The notes under the pieces were generated by a model. It worked only from the letters and a program-made list of their open reading frames with translations. It made no database searches and was not told where the DNA came from. The position numbers and the translations under genes were made by a program. Below, piece by piece: positions 25,942 to 34,914 of a stretch of 64,000 bases of DNA. Source of the DNA: SAR324 cluster bacterium (lineage in GTDB: Bacteria; SAR324; NAC60-12); the NCBI GenBank assembly GCA_015232315.1, contig JADFZZ010000010.1, positions 1 to 64,000 on the forward strand, given 5' to 3'. Numbering within the stretch: position 1 is the stretch's first letter; every line of letters starts with the position of its first letter.

Positions 25942-28340
25942 GTTTCATGCAAACGATAAAAAAATATAAACATATTATTCTGCTCATACTTCTGGTTTTA
26001 TCATTACATTCCTGGTTCACCCAGATTACCTTCAGTGAGTTGTACGCGGTCAAAGAAAGTCCATTGTTCAAAACACTGAAACTTAAAATTTATTCTCATA
26101 ATATTTTTCGTACAGATGACACCTATATCGGAGCACCACTTCATCATTTGTTTTCAGGTGAGTTTCTAAAATCATTTGTATTGGATGGTGGATTTACACC
26201 TTATATTGGTTTCGGATCCATTGAGCATAATCAGCGGAATCAGGCATTTTCTCTGTACAATGCTGGATTCTGGTTTTTTGGGCCTCAAACAGGGCGGAAC
26301 TATCTCTATTTTCTTGTCTTGATGACCGGAGTGGTTGGAATGTATCTCCTGTCGGGTTTTTTAACAGAAAGCCGTACAGCACGATTGAGCATGGGTGTGT
26401 CCTATGGTTTTTCAGCCCATTTTATGGTTTGGCTGGTTGGCGCTCACAGCATAGCGTTGACCGGAAGTTTGATACCGATTTTGATTTATGGCGTAATTCA
26501 GATTTTTGAAAGACAGAAACTCCGTGATCTTGCTTTATTTGTATGGGCATCATGGGAATTTATTCAGGCTCATTATCCTCCCAGCCAGATCATTGCCGCA
26601 TATTTTATCATGGTGGTGCTCAGTATCTATTTATTGAGCCGGTTAATTGAACAACGAAAAAATAATCAAATCATATCTCGAATTATTAAACCCTCTGGTT
26701 TGTTTCTGAGTTTGGCTATTTTCGCTGTAATCGCATCGGTCCTTGTGTGGTTTCCACGTGTTGAATTTTTGAAAAATACCCAAATAGCTGAGCGCGTGTA
26801 TTCTCCGTTTGGCTTTCAAGCCATTCTGAATTCTGATCTTCTGCTTTTGAGTGTTTTTCCCAGATTTTTTGGTGCAGGAACCTACTGGAACTATGCGGCC
26901 AACACCTGTGAAATGGCTTATGGTGTGAACGCAATTATTGCCGGGTTTGCTTTATTGTCAATATTCCGGTTGCCGTGGGAGTTATCAAAAATACGAAGGC
27001 TCATTCATGAGATGAGTACAGCACAGAAAACTTTATGGGTCAGTGCGGGCATTTCTCTTTGGATTTTGACAGGTATTTTCTTTAATAGAGGTATTTTTCC
27101 GCTTAGCTTTCTGCCTTTCATGAATAATTTTAATCCAAGAAGAATTTTTTTACTATGTAGTTGGGGCCTTGTTCTGTTGGGCGGTCTGGAAATTTCAAGA
27201 ATGTTGAAAAACCCCGGTCATCCACGTTATGTGATTGCAGGATTTTTTGCTCTTTCATTGAGTACCGCCATGCTCATGATTTGGGGCCTGTTCAAACAGA
27301 ATCCACCCTTTGCTTATCCTGAAGATGTTTTGATTGGTTTACTTGGGTTTTCATTTATTTGTCTTACAGCTTATTTCAAGGGTAATTCCAGATATCTCAA
27401 TGTTGCGATTGTCGGTGTTGTATTTGTGGTCTCAGTTTTCTGGGTGCTGGAATTCACTCCACGTGTGAGTCAATTCAAAGTTGATAACATGCATCCTGTG
27501 ATTAAGCGTCTCAAACATGAATTAAAGGATGATTTTTTCTATGTTGTTTTTGGCGATCAGACAGCAACCTGGAATTTGGCAGGATTTTTTGGTATTCCTA
27601 CTCTTGATGAATATGATCTAATTGGAGAAAAAACACAACAATGGTTTGGTGCGTTGAGCGGAACCCCTGTTTCTCCAAATCCAGGTGGTATCATATTCAC
27701 CACCGATCCTACACAGCAACTGCTGAATAACAACCTGTTTCAATTAGGGCGTAACACACGACTGTTGGAGCATTTCAATGTTAAATATGTTCTGTTGAGA
27801 ACTCCTCTTGAAAATCCAGACTTTGAACTTTCAGAAAAATATAATGACATCTGGCTGTATCGGTTCAAACACTATCGTCCAAGAATTTACGCACCATCAT
27901 CCGTAGAAATTCTGACTGACCTGCAATGGACAGATCAATTAGCATCCTATCAACATGAAGTGAAGGATCCCCGAGTGCTGGTCAAGCAGAGTGAACTGGG
28001 CAAAGAAAACATCAACTCATGTCCAGAAGTTTTTACCTGGAAACCAGACAATCTGGGCGAAGGAGATTTAAATTTTGAGCAACCTGTAGCAGAAGATTGT
28101 TTTTTATTTGTTGCGGCCAAATATTCTATCAATTATGAATTTGAGGGGGATGCCGACGCAATTCAAAAGATATCTGCCAATGATTTATTCACGGGCTTGG
28201 TTATTCCTGCTGGCACAAAAACATTCAGTATGGAATATGTGCATGAGGATTACAGACGATTTGGGCTATTCTGGTTGATTGGAACAGCGGGGATTTTAGG
28301 AATAATATGGCAACTGCGCAAAAAGGGCTGGGAGTGGTGA
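25938..28340 (+). CDS. Large polytopic membrane protein, YfhO/GT-C-like
   Basis: This 800-residue protein has an N-terminal membrane helix, an extracytoplasmic loop (about 30-110), and roughly ten or more helices between 110 and 520. A soluble tail follows (about 530-775), then a last helix and KKGWEW. The layout and the loop FSLYNAGFWFFGPQTGRNY resemble the YfhO family, bacterial membrane proteins linked to glycosylation of lipoteichoic acid or other envelope polymers with polyprenyl-linked sugars. It is translationally coupled (ATGA overlap) to the glycosyltransferase gene. A role in glycan modification on the periplasmic side is inferred. Confidence 0.6.
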   Translation: MSFMQTIKKYKHIILLILLVLSLHSWFTQITFSELYAVKESPLFKTLKLKIYSHNIFRTDDTYIGAPLHHLFSGEFLKSFVLDGGFTPYIGFGSIEHNQRNQAFSLYNAGFWFFGPQTGRNYLYFLVLMTGVVGMYLLSGFLTESRTARLSMGVSYGFSAHFMVWLVGAHSIALTGSLIPILIYGVIQIFERQKLRDLALFVWASWEFIQAHYPPSQIIAAYFIMVVLSIYLLSRLIEQRKNNQIISRIIKPSGLFLSLAIFAVIASVLVWFPRVEFLKNTQIAERVYSPFGFQAILNSDLLLLSVFPRFFGAGTYWNYAANTCEMAYGVNAIIAGFALLSIFRLPWELSKIRRLIHEMSTAQKTLWVSAGISLWILTGIFFNRGIFPLSFLPFMNNFNPRRIFLLCSWGLVLLGGLEISRMLKNPGHPRYVIAGFFALSLSTAMLMIWGLFKQNPPFAYPEDVLIGLLGFSFICLTAYFKGNSRYLNVAIVGVVFVVSVFWVLEFTPRVSQFKVDNMHPVIKRLKHELKDDFFYVVFGDQTATWNLAGFFGIPTLDEYDLIGEKTQQWFGALSGTPVSPNPGGIIFTTDPTQQLLNNNLFQLGRNTRLLEHFNVKYVLLRTPLENPDFELSEKYNDIWLYRFKHYRPRIYAPSSVEILTDLQWTDQLASYQHEVKDPRVLVKQSELGKENINSCPEVFTWKPDNLGEGDLNFEQPVAEDCFLFVAAKYSINYEFEGDADAIQKISANDLFTGLVIPAGTKTFSMEYVHEDYRRFGLFWLIGTAGILGIIWQLRKKGWEW

Positions 28341-28342
28341 TC

Positions 28343-29497
28343 TTATTTCAAACCGGATTGGATGGTTTTTAAATTCAACTGATCCTGTTCTGTGTATTCC
28401 TGTTTTTGTTTTAATTCTCCACGTCCGTTGGATACCCCAAAAATTTGTTGGGGGTGGTTGACATTATCCAACACAATCGCACCGTTTTCTCCTAGTACCC
28501 CTCCTGAAACCAGAGATATTCCACTTATATTTTTTCGACCAATTTCATTTTCCAGAATTTGAGAGTTTCGGAAAATAGCGGACACGACTCCATCAAGTGC
28601 GGCGGTGATATCCGTGCGGTAAATTTCAATCTGGTGTTGCTGACAGAGATCAATGGCTTCGGCAGTCAAAGTACCTTTTCCCACATCCACCACATATCCA
28701 TTTTTTTTCATTACAGAAACCATATCAGCGTCAATCACCGAGGGTTCGTTGCTGCAACCGATAACAGCATCCACCATCAGACAGGCGTTGACACCGCAAG
28801 ATGTATAGTTGGCGGAAGCAATGGTAGAGAATGGTTTGAGTATATTCAGTGTATTGGCCAGTTGCATCCCCAGATTTGCATCCCGACGAACGACATTCAC
28901 CGAGGCTCCGCTTTCCAGAAGTCTGAGCGCGACCTTGAATCCAATATTACCGAATCCAATGATCGCAAAGCTTTTTCCGGAAAGAACCCGGAGTTTTCTG
29001 GAAATAAAATACCACACCGCATCGGCGGTCAGATCATTGGGTTTGAATTCGTAAAAATGACTTTTATTGATTGTTTCGAAACAAACGGACGTCAGATATC
29101 CCGATTCTGTATTCAAAACAGTTTGGGAACGTTTAAGGATTATTTCCTGTTGTTGTGGTGATAATAATCTCAGATCAGGATCAATCAACACAGGAATTTT
29201 TTTTTCGGCATCGACCAGAATACAGCTCACCAGACCATCTACTTTTTGACAAAGCGCAATGGCCTGAGATTGTGTATAAACAACGGCACCTGAGAAAATT
29301 GCCGTACTATTCTGACGCAATGGAGTGAGATAAGGCCGAAATCCCGAAGTGGGTTTGGCCGTGCTGCTTATGGTAAATACAGAATATTTTTCTTGTAGTT
29401 CAGCAAGTTTAGCAACTTCTGTTGCTCTCTGCCGAGCTTGCTCCATCCATTCCAGAATATAAGTCAGGTCTTCCTGAAATCCTGTTTCAAAAGGCAT
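28343..29497 (-). CDS. NAD(P)-binding Rossmann protein of unknown function
   Basis: In this 384-residue protein the second half carries a clear Rossmann dinucleotide site, FAIIGFGNIGFKVALRLLESGASVNVVRRD (spread over about 180-210), as in S-adenosylhomocysteine hydrolase and D-2-hydroxyacid dehydrogenases. Later AVIGCSNEPSVIDADM and GYVVDVGKGTLT resemble the SAHH-like 'discovery of inert nucleotide loop' pattern. The first 150 residues are not recognised. It is convergent with the polysaccharide operon (two bases between stops). Its Uma2-type neighbour is 43 bases upstream on the same strand. Substrate unknown. Confidence 0.55.
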   Translation of the reverse strand: MPFETGFQEDLTYILEWMEQARQRATEVAKLAELQEKYSVFTISSTAKPTSGFRPYLTPLRQNSTAIFSGAVVYTQSQAIALCQKVDGLVSCILVDAEKKIPVLIDPDLRLLSPQQQEIILKRSQTVLNTESGYLTSVCFETINKSHFYEFKPNDLTADAVWYFISRKLRVLSGKSFAIIGFGNIGFKVALRLLESGASVNVVRRDANLGMQLANTLNILKPFSTIASANYTSCGVNACLMVDAVIGCSNEPSVIDADMVSVMKKNGYVVDVGKGTLTAEAIDLCQQHQIEIYRTDITAALDGVVSAIFRNSQILENEIGRKNISGISLVSGGVLGENGAIVLDNVNHPQQIFGVSNGRGELKQKQEYTEQDQLNLKTIQSGLK

Positions 29498-29540
29498 TGA
29501 TCTCCATTTTTATTTTTTGGAAAAAACATCACCTGTTTTT

Positions 29541-30302
29541 TTATATCGCTCTTGAATCAATGCCCGCTGAGGATAGCAATGCTTTCAGACGCTCAATTTC
29601 GGATAGCGCCGCATCAGCCCGTTGAGCTTCCTGTTCAGCCCGTTGAGCTTCCTGTTCAGCTCGTTGAGCTTCCTGTTCAGCCCGTTGAGCTTCCTGTTCA
29701 GCCCGTTGAGCTTCCTGTTCAGCTCTTAGCGTTTCCAGCGAGGCCCATTCCGCTGTACTTAAAACCGGAATACCGTCGATGTTAAACAGTCGTAGTTGAT
29801 TGTGTTGTTCGATTGCCAGATAAATTTGGAGGTCTTCGAGAAAGTATCGGCCATCTTCTTCAGATTCGATTAATTGATAGGATTCATTCTTCAGTTGGAA
29901 CACATTCAGATAGGTCATGTGCGGATCAAAAATCACATAATACGGAACTTTAAGGATATTTTCATAAATCTGTTTTTTTTTGTGGTGATCCATTCGTTTG
30001 GTTGAAAAGGAACTGAATTCCATCACCATGTCCAGTTGCGCATTTGTTTCCCATGCCAAATACACCCGTTTTTGATGGGGGGGTTGGGATCGACAGAGCA
30101 ATGAATCTGGTGAAATCATTTTTTGAGGGTTTCCTTGTTCATAATACAAACAGATATTTCCCGAAACATAAGCTTCGGGGAACGCACGCTGAAGCATATC
30201 GACCATGCCCAGCAATAAATTGCGGTGAACGTCAGTTTCTGCCATAGGTTTGCCATCGCTTTCAGGATAAAAGATGTCATTGTTTTTATAGGGCGCCAGC
30301 AT
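29541..30302 (-). CDS. Uma2-like PD-(D/E)XK nuclease-fold protein with heptad-repeat tail
   Basis: The protein is about 253 residues from ATG 30302; an upstream GTG at 30377 adds residues unlike the family. The region 30-160 matches the Uma2/DUF820 fold: SPDSLL (active-site Asp), VMEFSSFSTKRMDHHKKKQ (Glu, spacing to Lys) and YYVIFDP. These proteins are abundant in cyanobacteria and other lineages, with function mostly unproved. The C-terminus holds five exact-in-protein heptads EQEAQRA, which should form a coiled coil for oligomerisation. The DNA of the repeat (29615-29719) is near-identical between units, so unit number may vary among strains. Confidence 0.78.
   Translation of the reverse strand: MLAPYKNNDIFYPESDGKPMAETDVHRNLLLGMVDMLQRAFPEAYVSGNICLYYEQGNPQKMISPDSLLCRSQPPHQKRVYLAWETNAQLDMVMEFSSFSTKRMDHHKKKQIYENILKVPYYVIFDPHMTYLNVFQLKNESYQLIESEEDGRYFLEDLQIYLAIEQHNQLRLFNIDGIPVLSTAEWASLETLRAEQEAQRAEQEAQRAEQEAQRAEQEAQRAEQEAQRADAALSEIERLKALLSSAGIDSRAI
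29615..29719. repeat. Five 21-bp tandem repeats inside the Uma2-like gene
   Basis: Units of 21 bases start at 29615, 29636, 29657, 29678 and 29699. Four are identical and one differs by a single C-to-T change. A sixth begins at 29720 and decays. Each encodes one heptad on the minus strand. Expansion or contraction would keep the frame and change coiled-coil length. Confidence 0.9.
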
Positions 30303-30489
30303 AAGCGGTATCTTTATTAAAATTGAATTTTTAAAATGGTGTGAAAAACATAATGTATGTAACGCTATATAACACAAATACGCTTACTTCAAGGCATTCC
30401 TGATCACCCAATTTATCTTGTGAATCCGGAATGATTACAGGTTGACAGGAATGCTGAAGCCGTTTATGTTCCTGTTTGAAAGGACAAAA

Positions 30490-31437
30490 ATGGCCGATTT
30501 TCTATGTTATCTGTGTAGCAAACAACTTCCCCCCGGACAATCCTGGTATGAGGATCATCAAGTTAAAGTTTGCCTGGATTGTTTTAAAAAAACAACACGT
30601 TGTCAGCGTTGCAAATTTCCGTCAAATTCACTCAAAATGTATCCCGGCATCGGACGTGTCTGTGAATTCTGCCAGCAGGAATTACAACTGGAAAGTGGGA
30701 TGGAATGCTATCTTTGCCACAAACAGATTCCAACCTGGGCGTCCTTCTACCATGACTACGACAGATATGTCTGTCAGGATTGTTTCAGAGATGCCAAACG
30801 TTGTTTTGTTTGCAGATTTCCACAGGGGATTGAAAAAATTCAGGGATTGGGACATCTCTGTGGATTTTGTCAACCGACGGTGATTCGTAAAGATGTGGAT
30901 GTGGTTAAGAGCATCGAACCCTTGAGACAGTTTCTGTCAGGGTTTCGTCATACAATTCCTCAAGCATTGTCGTTGCAATGGATTGATTGGAATATTCTGG
31001 TAGGAATGCAGCTTCAGGGTGTTCCCCCTGAATTTAAAATTGCGTTTCTGGATGAGTTTTTGCATTATTGTTACCCGATTTATTACTTTCGAAGCAATAT
31101 GTATTTGATTCCCTGTCTTCCCAGGGAACAATTCATGGTTCACATGGCCGGACAGCTTGCCGCAGCCGATATTTGTAAGACTTTTGGCCAGACGCATCTT
31201 GTGGGTGATAATCCTTTTTTCAATCTTGCCCGTGGATGGTGCCACTGGGTATCCTACATGACAGCAAAAAGGTTGAAATATACTTCAATCCAGAAACAAC
31301 TGGAACGATATCCAATGGAACCGGTTTCTGGCGATTTTTCTAAATTTCTGGCGATGCTGGAATTCCGAACACCCAAGGCAATAGTTGAATTCACCCATAA
31401 AACACTCAATGAATACTCACAACGATATCTGAAATAA
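30490..31437 (+). CDS. Duplicated LIM-like zinc-binding protein
   Basis: The product (about 315 residues) starts at ATG 30490, with AAAGGA 6 bases upstream; an earlier TTG gives an implausible leader. Two copies of a LIM/zinc-ribbon-like unit fill residues 1-130. Each has CxxC, a second Cys pair (VCLDCF or VCQDCF), CxxC(R/K)FP and CxFCQ: first CYLCSKQLPPG, second CYLCHKQIPTW. The C-terminal 180 residues are mostly helical. They recall DA1-like domains, but no HExxH metalloprotease motif is present. Zn binding is likely; function unknown. It lies three bases before the polyprenyl synthase gene and heads the cluster 30490-34834. Confidence 0.7.
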   Translation: MADFLCYLCSKQLPPGQSWYEDHQVKVCLDCFKKTTRCQRCKFPSNSLKMYPGIGRVCEFCQQELQLESGMECYLCHKQIPTWASFYHDYDRYVCQDCFRDAKRCFVCRFPQGIEKIQGLGHLCGFCQPTVIRKDVDVVKSIEPLRQFLSGFRHTIPQALSLQWIDWNILVGMQLQGVPPEFKIAFLDEFLHYCYPIYYFRSNMYLIPCLPREQFMVHMAGQLAAADICKTFGQTHLVGDNPFFNLARGWCHWVSYMTAKRLKYTSIQKQLERYPMEPVSGDFSKFLAMLEFRTPKAIVEFTHKTLNEYSQRYLK

Positions 31438-31440
31438 TCC

Positions 31441-32412
31441 ATGACCATTCATGAAATATTAGCGTCTGTGTCACCTTACATGCAGAAAACAGAAGCCATG
31501 ATTCTGGAAGATATACAGCATCATGTTCCACTGATCACTCATGTGTCGGACCATATTCTTCAATCAGGAGGAAAGCGCATCCGTCCAGCGATGCTGATTC
31601 TAAGTGCCCAGGCGTTTGGTGCTATTCACAAACCTGTCTTGAGAGCGGCCCAGGTGGTGGAATATATCCATACTGCCACATTGTTGCATGATGATGTAGT
31701 GGACAACGCGACATTACGCAGATCCCGTAAAACAGCGCGTAATATCTGGGGCAATGAAGCGAGTGTGCTGGTCGGTGATTATCTCTTTTCGATGGCATTT
31801 CACATGCTGGTCCAGTTGAAGGAAATATCCGTGCTGAATTTAATGTCAGAAACCACGACTTTGATGGCTAGAGGCGAAATCAGTCAACTTTTGAGAAACA
31901 ATGAGGCTGCGACAGAACAGGAATATCTGGATATCATTTTTAAAAAAACCGCGTGCCTGTTTGCCGCTTCCACCAAAATGGGCGCAATCCTGAATCAGGC
32001 CTCTCCTGAAGCACAACAGGCCATGTATGACTATGGAATGGCTGTTGGTATGGCGTTTCAGATTGTGGATGATACACTGGACTATGTGGATAATGAAACG
32101 CAGACAGGCAAAGCTCCTGGAATTGATTTGAGAGAACGCAAGATCACACTCCCGCTCAGACATTTGCTGGATACTGCATCAGAAATGGAAAAAGAACATC
32201 TGAAGGAGATTCTCCAATCTCCGGAAATAACAGAAAAAGAAGTCAAGGAGGTTATTTCTCTCATGAAGCAACATGCTTCTTTGGAATACTCACTCAAGGT
32301 CGCTGAAAATTATATCGATCAGGCCTGTTTATCGCTTGAGGTTATTACTGATTCTTCGATAAGGAAAACATTATCAGGATTGGCCAGGTTTGTGGTTTCA
32401 AGGAATGGCTAG
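31441..32412 (+). CDS. ispB: Trans-polyprenyl diphosphate synthase (IspB-like)
   Basis: This 323-residue enzyme condenses isopentenyl diphosphate units into a long isoprenoid diphosphate, usually the side chain of ubiquinone or menaquinone. Hallmarks are GGKRIRPAMLIL, the first Asp-rich motif LLHDDVVDNATLRR (about 84), and the second, FQIVDDTLDY (about 210). Length fits the IspB group. The preceding gene's stop is three bases upstream, indicating co-transcription with the LIM-like gene. Confidence 0.94.
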   Translation: MTIHEILASVSPYMQKTEAMILEDIQHHVPLITHVSDHILQSGGKRIRPAMLILSAQAFGAIHKPVLRAAQVVEYIHTATLLHDDVVDNATLRRSRKTARNIWGNEASVLVGDYLFSMAFHMLVQLKEISVLNLMSETTTLMARGEISQLLRNNEAATEQEYLDIIFKKTACLFAASTKMGAILNQASPEAQQAMYDYGMAVGMAFQIVDDTLDYVDNETQTGKAPGIDLRERKITLPLRHLLDTASEMEKEHLKEILQSPEITEKEVKEVISLMKQHASLEYSLKVAENYIDQACLSLEVITDSSIRKTLSGLARFVVSRNG

Positions 32413-32477
32413 TTTTTATTAAAGAATTGTGTTTTTTGGAGTGATCCAATCCCTTTTTTCCTGAAGGAAACCGTCTT

Positions 32478-32624
32478 ATGGAAAGCGTTCGTTGTGCCTG
32501 TTGTCATCAAGCAATTACACGTTCAGAAGCCATTAAATGCAATCGCTGCAAGGAACTGGTCTGTCGGCATTGTATGGCTCAGACAGTCCAAAAAGAAGGG
32601 CGTGTCTGTAGAAAATGCGCATGA
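32478..32624 (+). CDS. 48-residue Cys-rich zinc-finger-like protein
   Basis: A short frame begins at ATG 32478 with AAGGAAA 7 bases upstream and ends in TGA at 32624. It encodes 48 residues with eight Cys and two His: CxCCH near residues 6-10, CNRC (21-24), CRHC (29-32) and CRKC (44-47). Paired CxxC motifs suggest one or two zinc sites, similar in style to the LIM-like protein upstream. It sits between ispB and the TerB-like gene with 32 bases to the next start. Too short for reliable homology, but the ribosome site, Cys spacing and position support a real gene. Confidence 0.65.
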   Translation: MESVRCACCHQAITRSEAIKCNRCKELVCRHCMAQTVQKEGRVCRKCA

Positions 32625-32656
32625 ATGATATCTGAAAAATTTCTCAATTAACTGTT

Positions 32657-33610
32657 ATGAAAAATGATTTTTTATTGATCAATCAGATTCTGAAACGCTC
32701 AGGCAAGGTCATTGATAATGGTTACTTGCTTGATCTTGGCAAGATACTGTTGATCGCGGCCGGGGCCGATGGGGTCATCGCGCCTGAAGAAATGAAATTT
32801 TATCTGGAACTATTTGAGGATCTTCATGCTCCTGCTCGCGTCATTGATGAGTTGAAAAATTTTGATTGGAAAGAGGCCAAACTGGGTACTTATTTATCCC
32901 GAGTGACGCAGTTTGATGTGTCTCAGCGACGATGGTTGCTCTATCAGTCAATACGTATTGTGTGCGCTGATAAAATTTTTGAAGTCAGGGAACGAAAATC
33001 AACCAGGACTATCGGTGAAACACTGGGGCTTGATGTGCAGACCATCAATGCTATTGAAAATCTGGCTAAGTTGGAACATTTTCTGTTAAAAACACGACTC
33101 CAACTGTTTGGATCTTCAGCAATGGATTATTCCAAACCAACAGAACCATGTTGTGAAATCAGCGTCAAGAATGAACTTTTGCTGGGAATAAAATATATCT
33201 CACGTTTCACTCTCATGAATATTGGTAAAACGATGCTGATTGCGGCTGGCGCTGATGGTGAGATCGCTGCTGAGGAGTTAGCAACGCTTCTGTCCTTTTT
33301 CAGAGGACTTGGAGGGACACCGGACATGATAGAAGAATTAAAAAACTTCAATTGGGTTGATGAAAACATTGAACCTTATTGTCAGGCTCTGGCGGGAATG
33401 GATCTGACCTTCAGACACCGTATGTTTTATATCACACTGAAGGTGACTCATGCTGATCGTGACTACTCCGCCATTGAAAAAATTGCGACGGAATGGATAG
33501 GTGAACAGTTAGGAATGATTTCCTCCAATATTTCAGCAATTCAGGGAATGGTGAATATTGAGCACGCCTTTTATGACATGATAGAAAATGTTTTTTTAAA
33601 AACTGTTTAG
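32657..33610 (+). CDS. Tandem TerB-like domain protein
   Basis: This 317-residue all-helical protein is built from two copies of one domain. Each copy has the TerB hallmark AAGADGxIAxEE, at about 34-46 (LLIAAGADGVIAPEE) and about 193-207 (MLIAAGADGEIAAEE), followed by ELKNFxW and a further conserved helix. TerB domains bind metal ions through these acidic residues and occur in tellurite/stress and phage-defence contexts. It has no membrane segment. Neighbours are the 48-residue zinc protein upstream and a PP2C phosphatase downstream. Role inferred, not known. Confidence 0.7.
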   Translation: MKNDFLLINQILKRSGKVIDNGYLLDLGKILLIAAGADGVIAPEEMKFYLELFEDLHAPARVIDELKNFDWKEAKLGTYLSRVTQFDVSQRRWLLYQSIRIVCADKIFEVRERKSTRTIGETLGLDVQTINAIENLAKLEHFLLKTRLQLFGSSAMDYSKPTEPCCEISVKNELLLGIKYISRFTLMNIGKTMLIAAGADGEIAAEELATLLSFFRGLGGTPDMIEELKNFNWVDENIEPYCQALAGMDLTFRHRMFYITLKVTHADRDYSAIEKIATEWIGEQLGMISSNISAIQGMVNIEHAFYDMIENVFLKTV

Positions 33611-33667
33611 TGTTCCTCATTTCACAATGCTGACAGTTTTGATGCTCACAAATTTTAAAAAGGGATC

Positions 33668-34834
33668 ATGCATCACTATCCTGAAACAATCCTGCTGATA
33701 GAACGTAGTCCTTTTCAAACTCGATTGATCAAAAAGCTCCTCCAGACCGCATTACCGCATTCCTGTCAGATACTCAACGTCCGAAGCCTGGCGGATGCCC
33801 TCAAACAATTGGAACAACAACCGGTTGATATCATTCTGACTGATCTTAACCTTCCCGATTATCTACCTGAAAAAATAGTTAGTTTTCTGAATAAGCATGT
33901 TCCGGAAATGCCTATTGTGATCATTACTGGTGACAGCAATGAAGAAACAGCAATTCGCAGTTTACAGCAGGGTGCCCAAGATTACTTGATCAAAAAAGAA
34001 ATGACCGGACCCTTGCTGATAAAGATGCTGGGCTATGCGATTGAGCGAAAACGGATTCAGTTGGAACTACAAAGATCACTTCAACTCATCAATGAACAAA
34101 ACACGCAAATGCGTGATGAACTCGAATTGGCTGCTCAAACTCAAAACTATATTTTATCAGGGGTCACACATCCAACGTTTCTTCAAACAACTTTTTATTA
34201 TCATCCATTTGGAACAATTTCAGGTGATACCTATGATATTCGCTTGAACCGTGAGGGGGCTATTGTCGTATTTCTTGGCGATGGGACAGGGCATGGTATT
34301 CCTGCGTCCCTGATTACCATGATGGTGCATATGGGGTTGAAGACCATCAATATGTCATTGCCGGTTAGCGAAATCATGAATCAACTGAATCAACATATGG
34401 GAACCTGTCTTCCTCCAGATCAATTCATGACAGGGATTTTTGTCAGGATTTCGGCCAATGGAAATATGGAAATATGCAATGCGGGACATCCTACGCTTGT
34501 GAGTCTGCCAGCAAATTCACAAAATGAACTGTGCTTATTCAATGCCGATGGTCCACCTCTGGGAATGATCGAAGACGTAACTTACAAAGAAAGAACACAT
34601 CATCTTGATCCCGGCGATCGCTTTTTTATGTTTACGGATGGCCTTACTGAGTGGGCCAACCCCGATGCAGTATTGTTTTCAGAAGAACAAGTCATGTCCT
34701 GTCTTCTTCATCACAGACATGAAAATCTGAATGCCATGATGTCTGGATTGTTGAACGCGGTTCAGGAATTTGCGGAAGGCGTTGTCTGCAATGATGATAT
34801 GACCATTCTCGGATTTGAATTTGCAGGAGAATAA
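33668..34834 (+). CDS. Receiver-PP2C (RsbU/SpoIIE-type) phosphatase
   Basis: This 388-residue response regulator has a protein phosphatase output. The receiver (about 5-125) shows IILTDLNLPDY with the phospho-acceptor Asp near 57, VIITGD and DYLIKKE. A helical linker (about 125-165) leads to a PP2C-like domain (about 170-388) with GDTYD, FLGDGTGHGIPASL, FTDGLTEWAN and CNDDMTILGF (metal Asp residues). Such proteins typically dephosphorylate an anti-sigma antagonist, but none is recognisable here. A fragment of a second phosphatase C-terminus lies 1 base beyond its stop, on the other strand. Confidence 0.9.
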   Translation: MHHYPETILLIERSPFQTRLIKKLLQTALPHSCQILNVRSLADALKQLEQQPVDIILTDLNLPDYLPEKIVSFLNKHVPEMPIVIITGDSNEETAIRSLQQGAQDYLIKKEMTGPLLIKMLGYAIERKRIQLELQRSLQLINEQNTQMRDELELAAQTQNYILSGVTHPTFLQTTFYYHPFGTISGDTYDIRLNREGAIVVFLGDGTGHGIPASLITMMVHMGLKTINMSLPVSEIMNQLNQHMGTCLPPDQFMTGIFVRISANGNMEICNAGHPTLVSLPANSQNELCLFNADGPPLGMIEDVTYKERTHHLDPGDRFFMFTDGLTEWANPDAVLFSEEQVMSCLLHHRHENLNAMMSGLLNAVQEFAEGVVCNDDMTILGFEFAGE

Positions 34835-34835
34835 T

Positions 34836-34910
34836 CTATTCCAGATCTTCTCCAAATTTCCCGACAATCATTGTGACATCATCGTGGTCAGTATATTGGT
34901 GGAAATTTCG
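34836..34910 (-). pseudogene. Remnant of a PP2C phosphatase C-terminus
   Basis: On the minus strand a 24-codon open stretch ends in TAG at 34836-34838. It contains HDDVTMIVGKFGE, resembling the final metal-binding strand of SpoIIE-type phosphatases (compare NDDMTILGFEF in the intact neighbour). An in-frame TAG at 34911-34913 and the FadL gene cut it off upstream, and no start codon of use is present. It looks like the scar of a gene lost or replaced on the 5' side. Confidence 0.45.
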
Positions 34911-34914
34911 CTAC

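Noticed and set aside
18987-28340. Recently acquired genomic island
   Set aside because: The polysaccharide genes look more AT-rich than neighbours, which is common for such loci, but there is no integrase, tRNA boundary or repeat at either edge.
28559-29161. 200-codon + strand frame opposite the Rossmann protein gene
   Set aside because: It is the antisense of a well-supported gene with clear dinucleotide-binding motifs. Its own translation shows no recognisable domain and lacks a ribosome site.
29615-29719. Possible CRISPR array
   Set aside because: The 21-bp units are contiguous with no spacers and encode an in-frame heptad repeat in a coding sequence.
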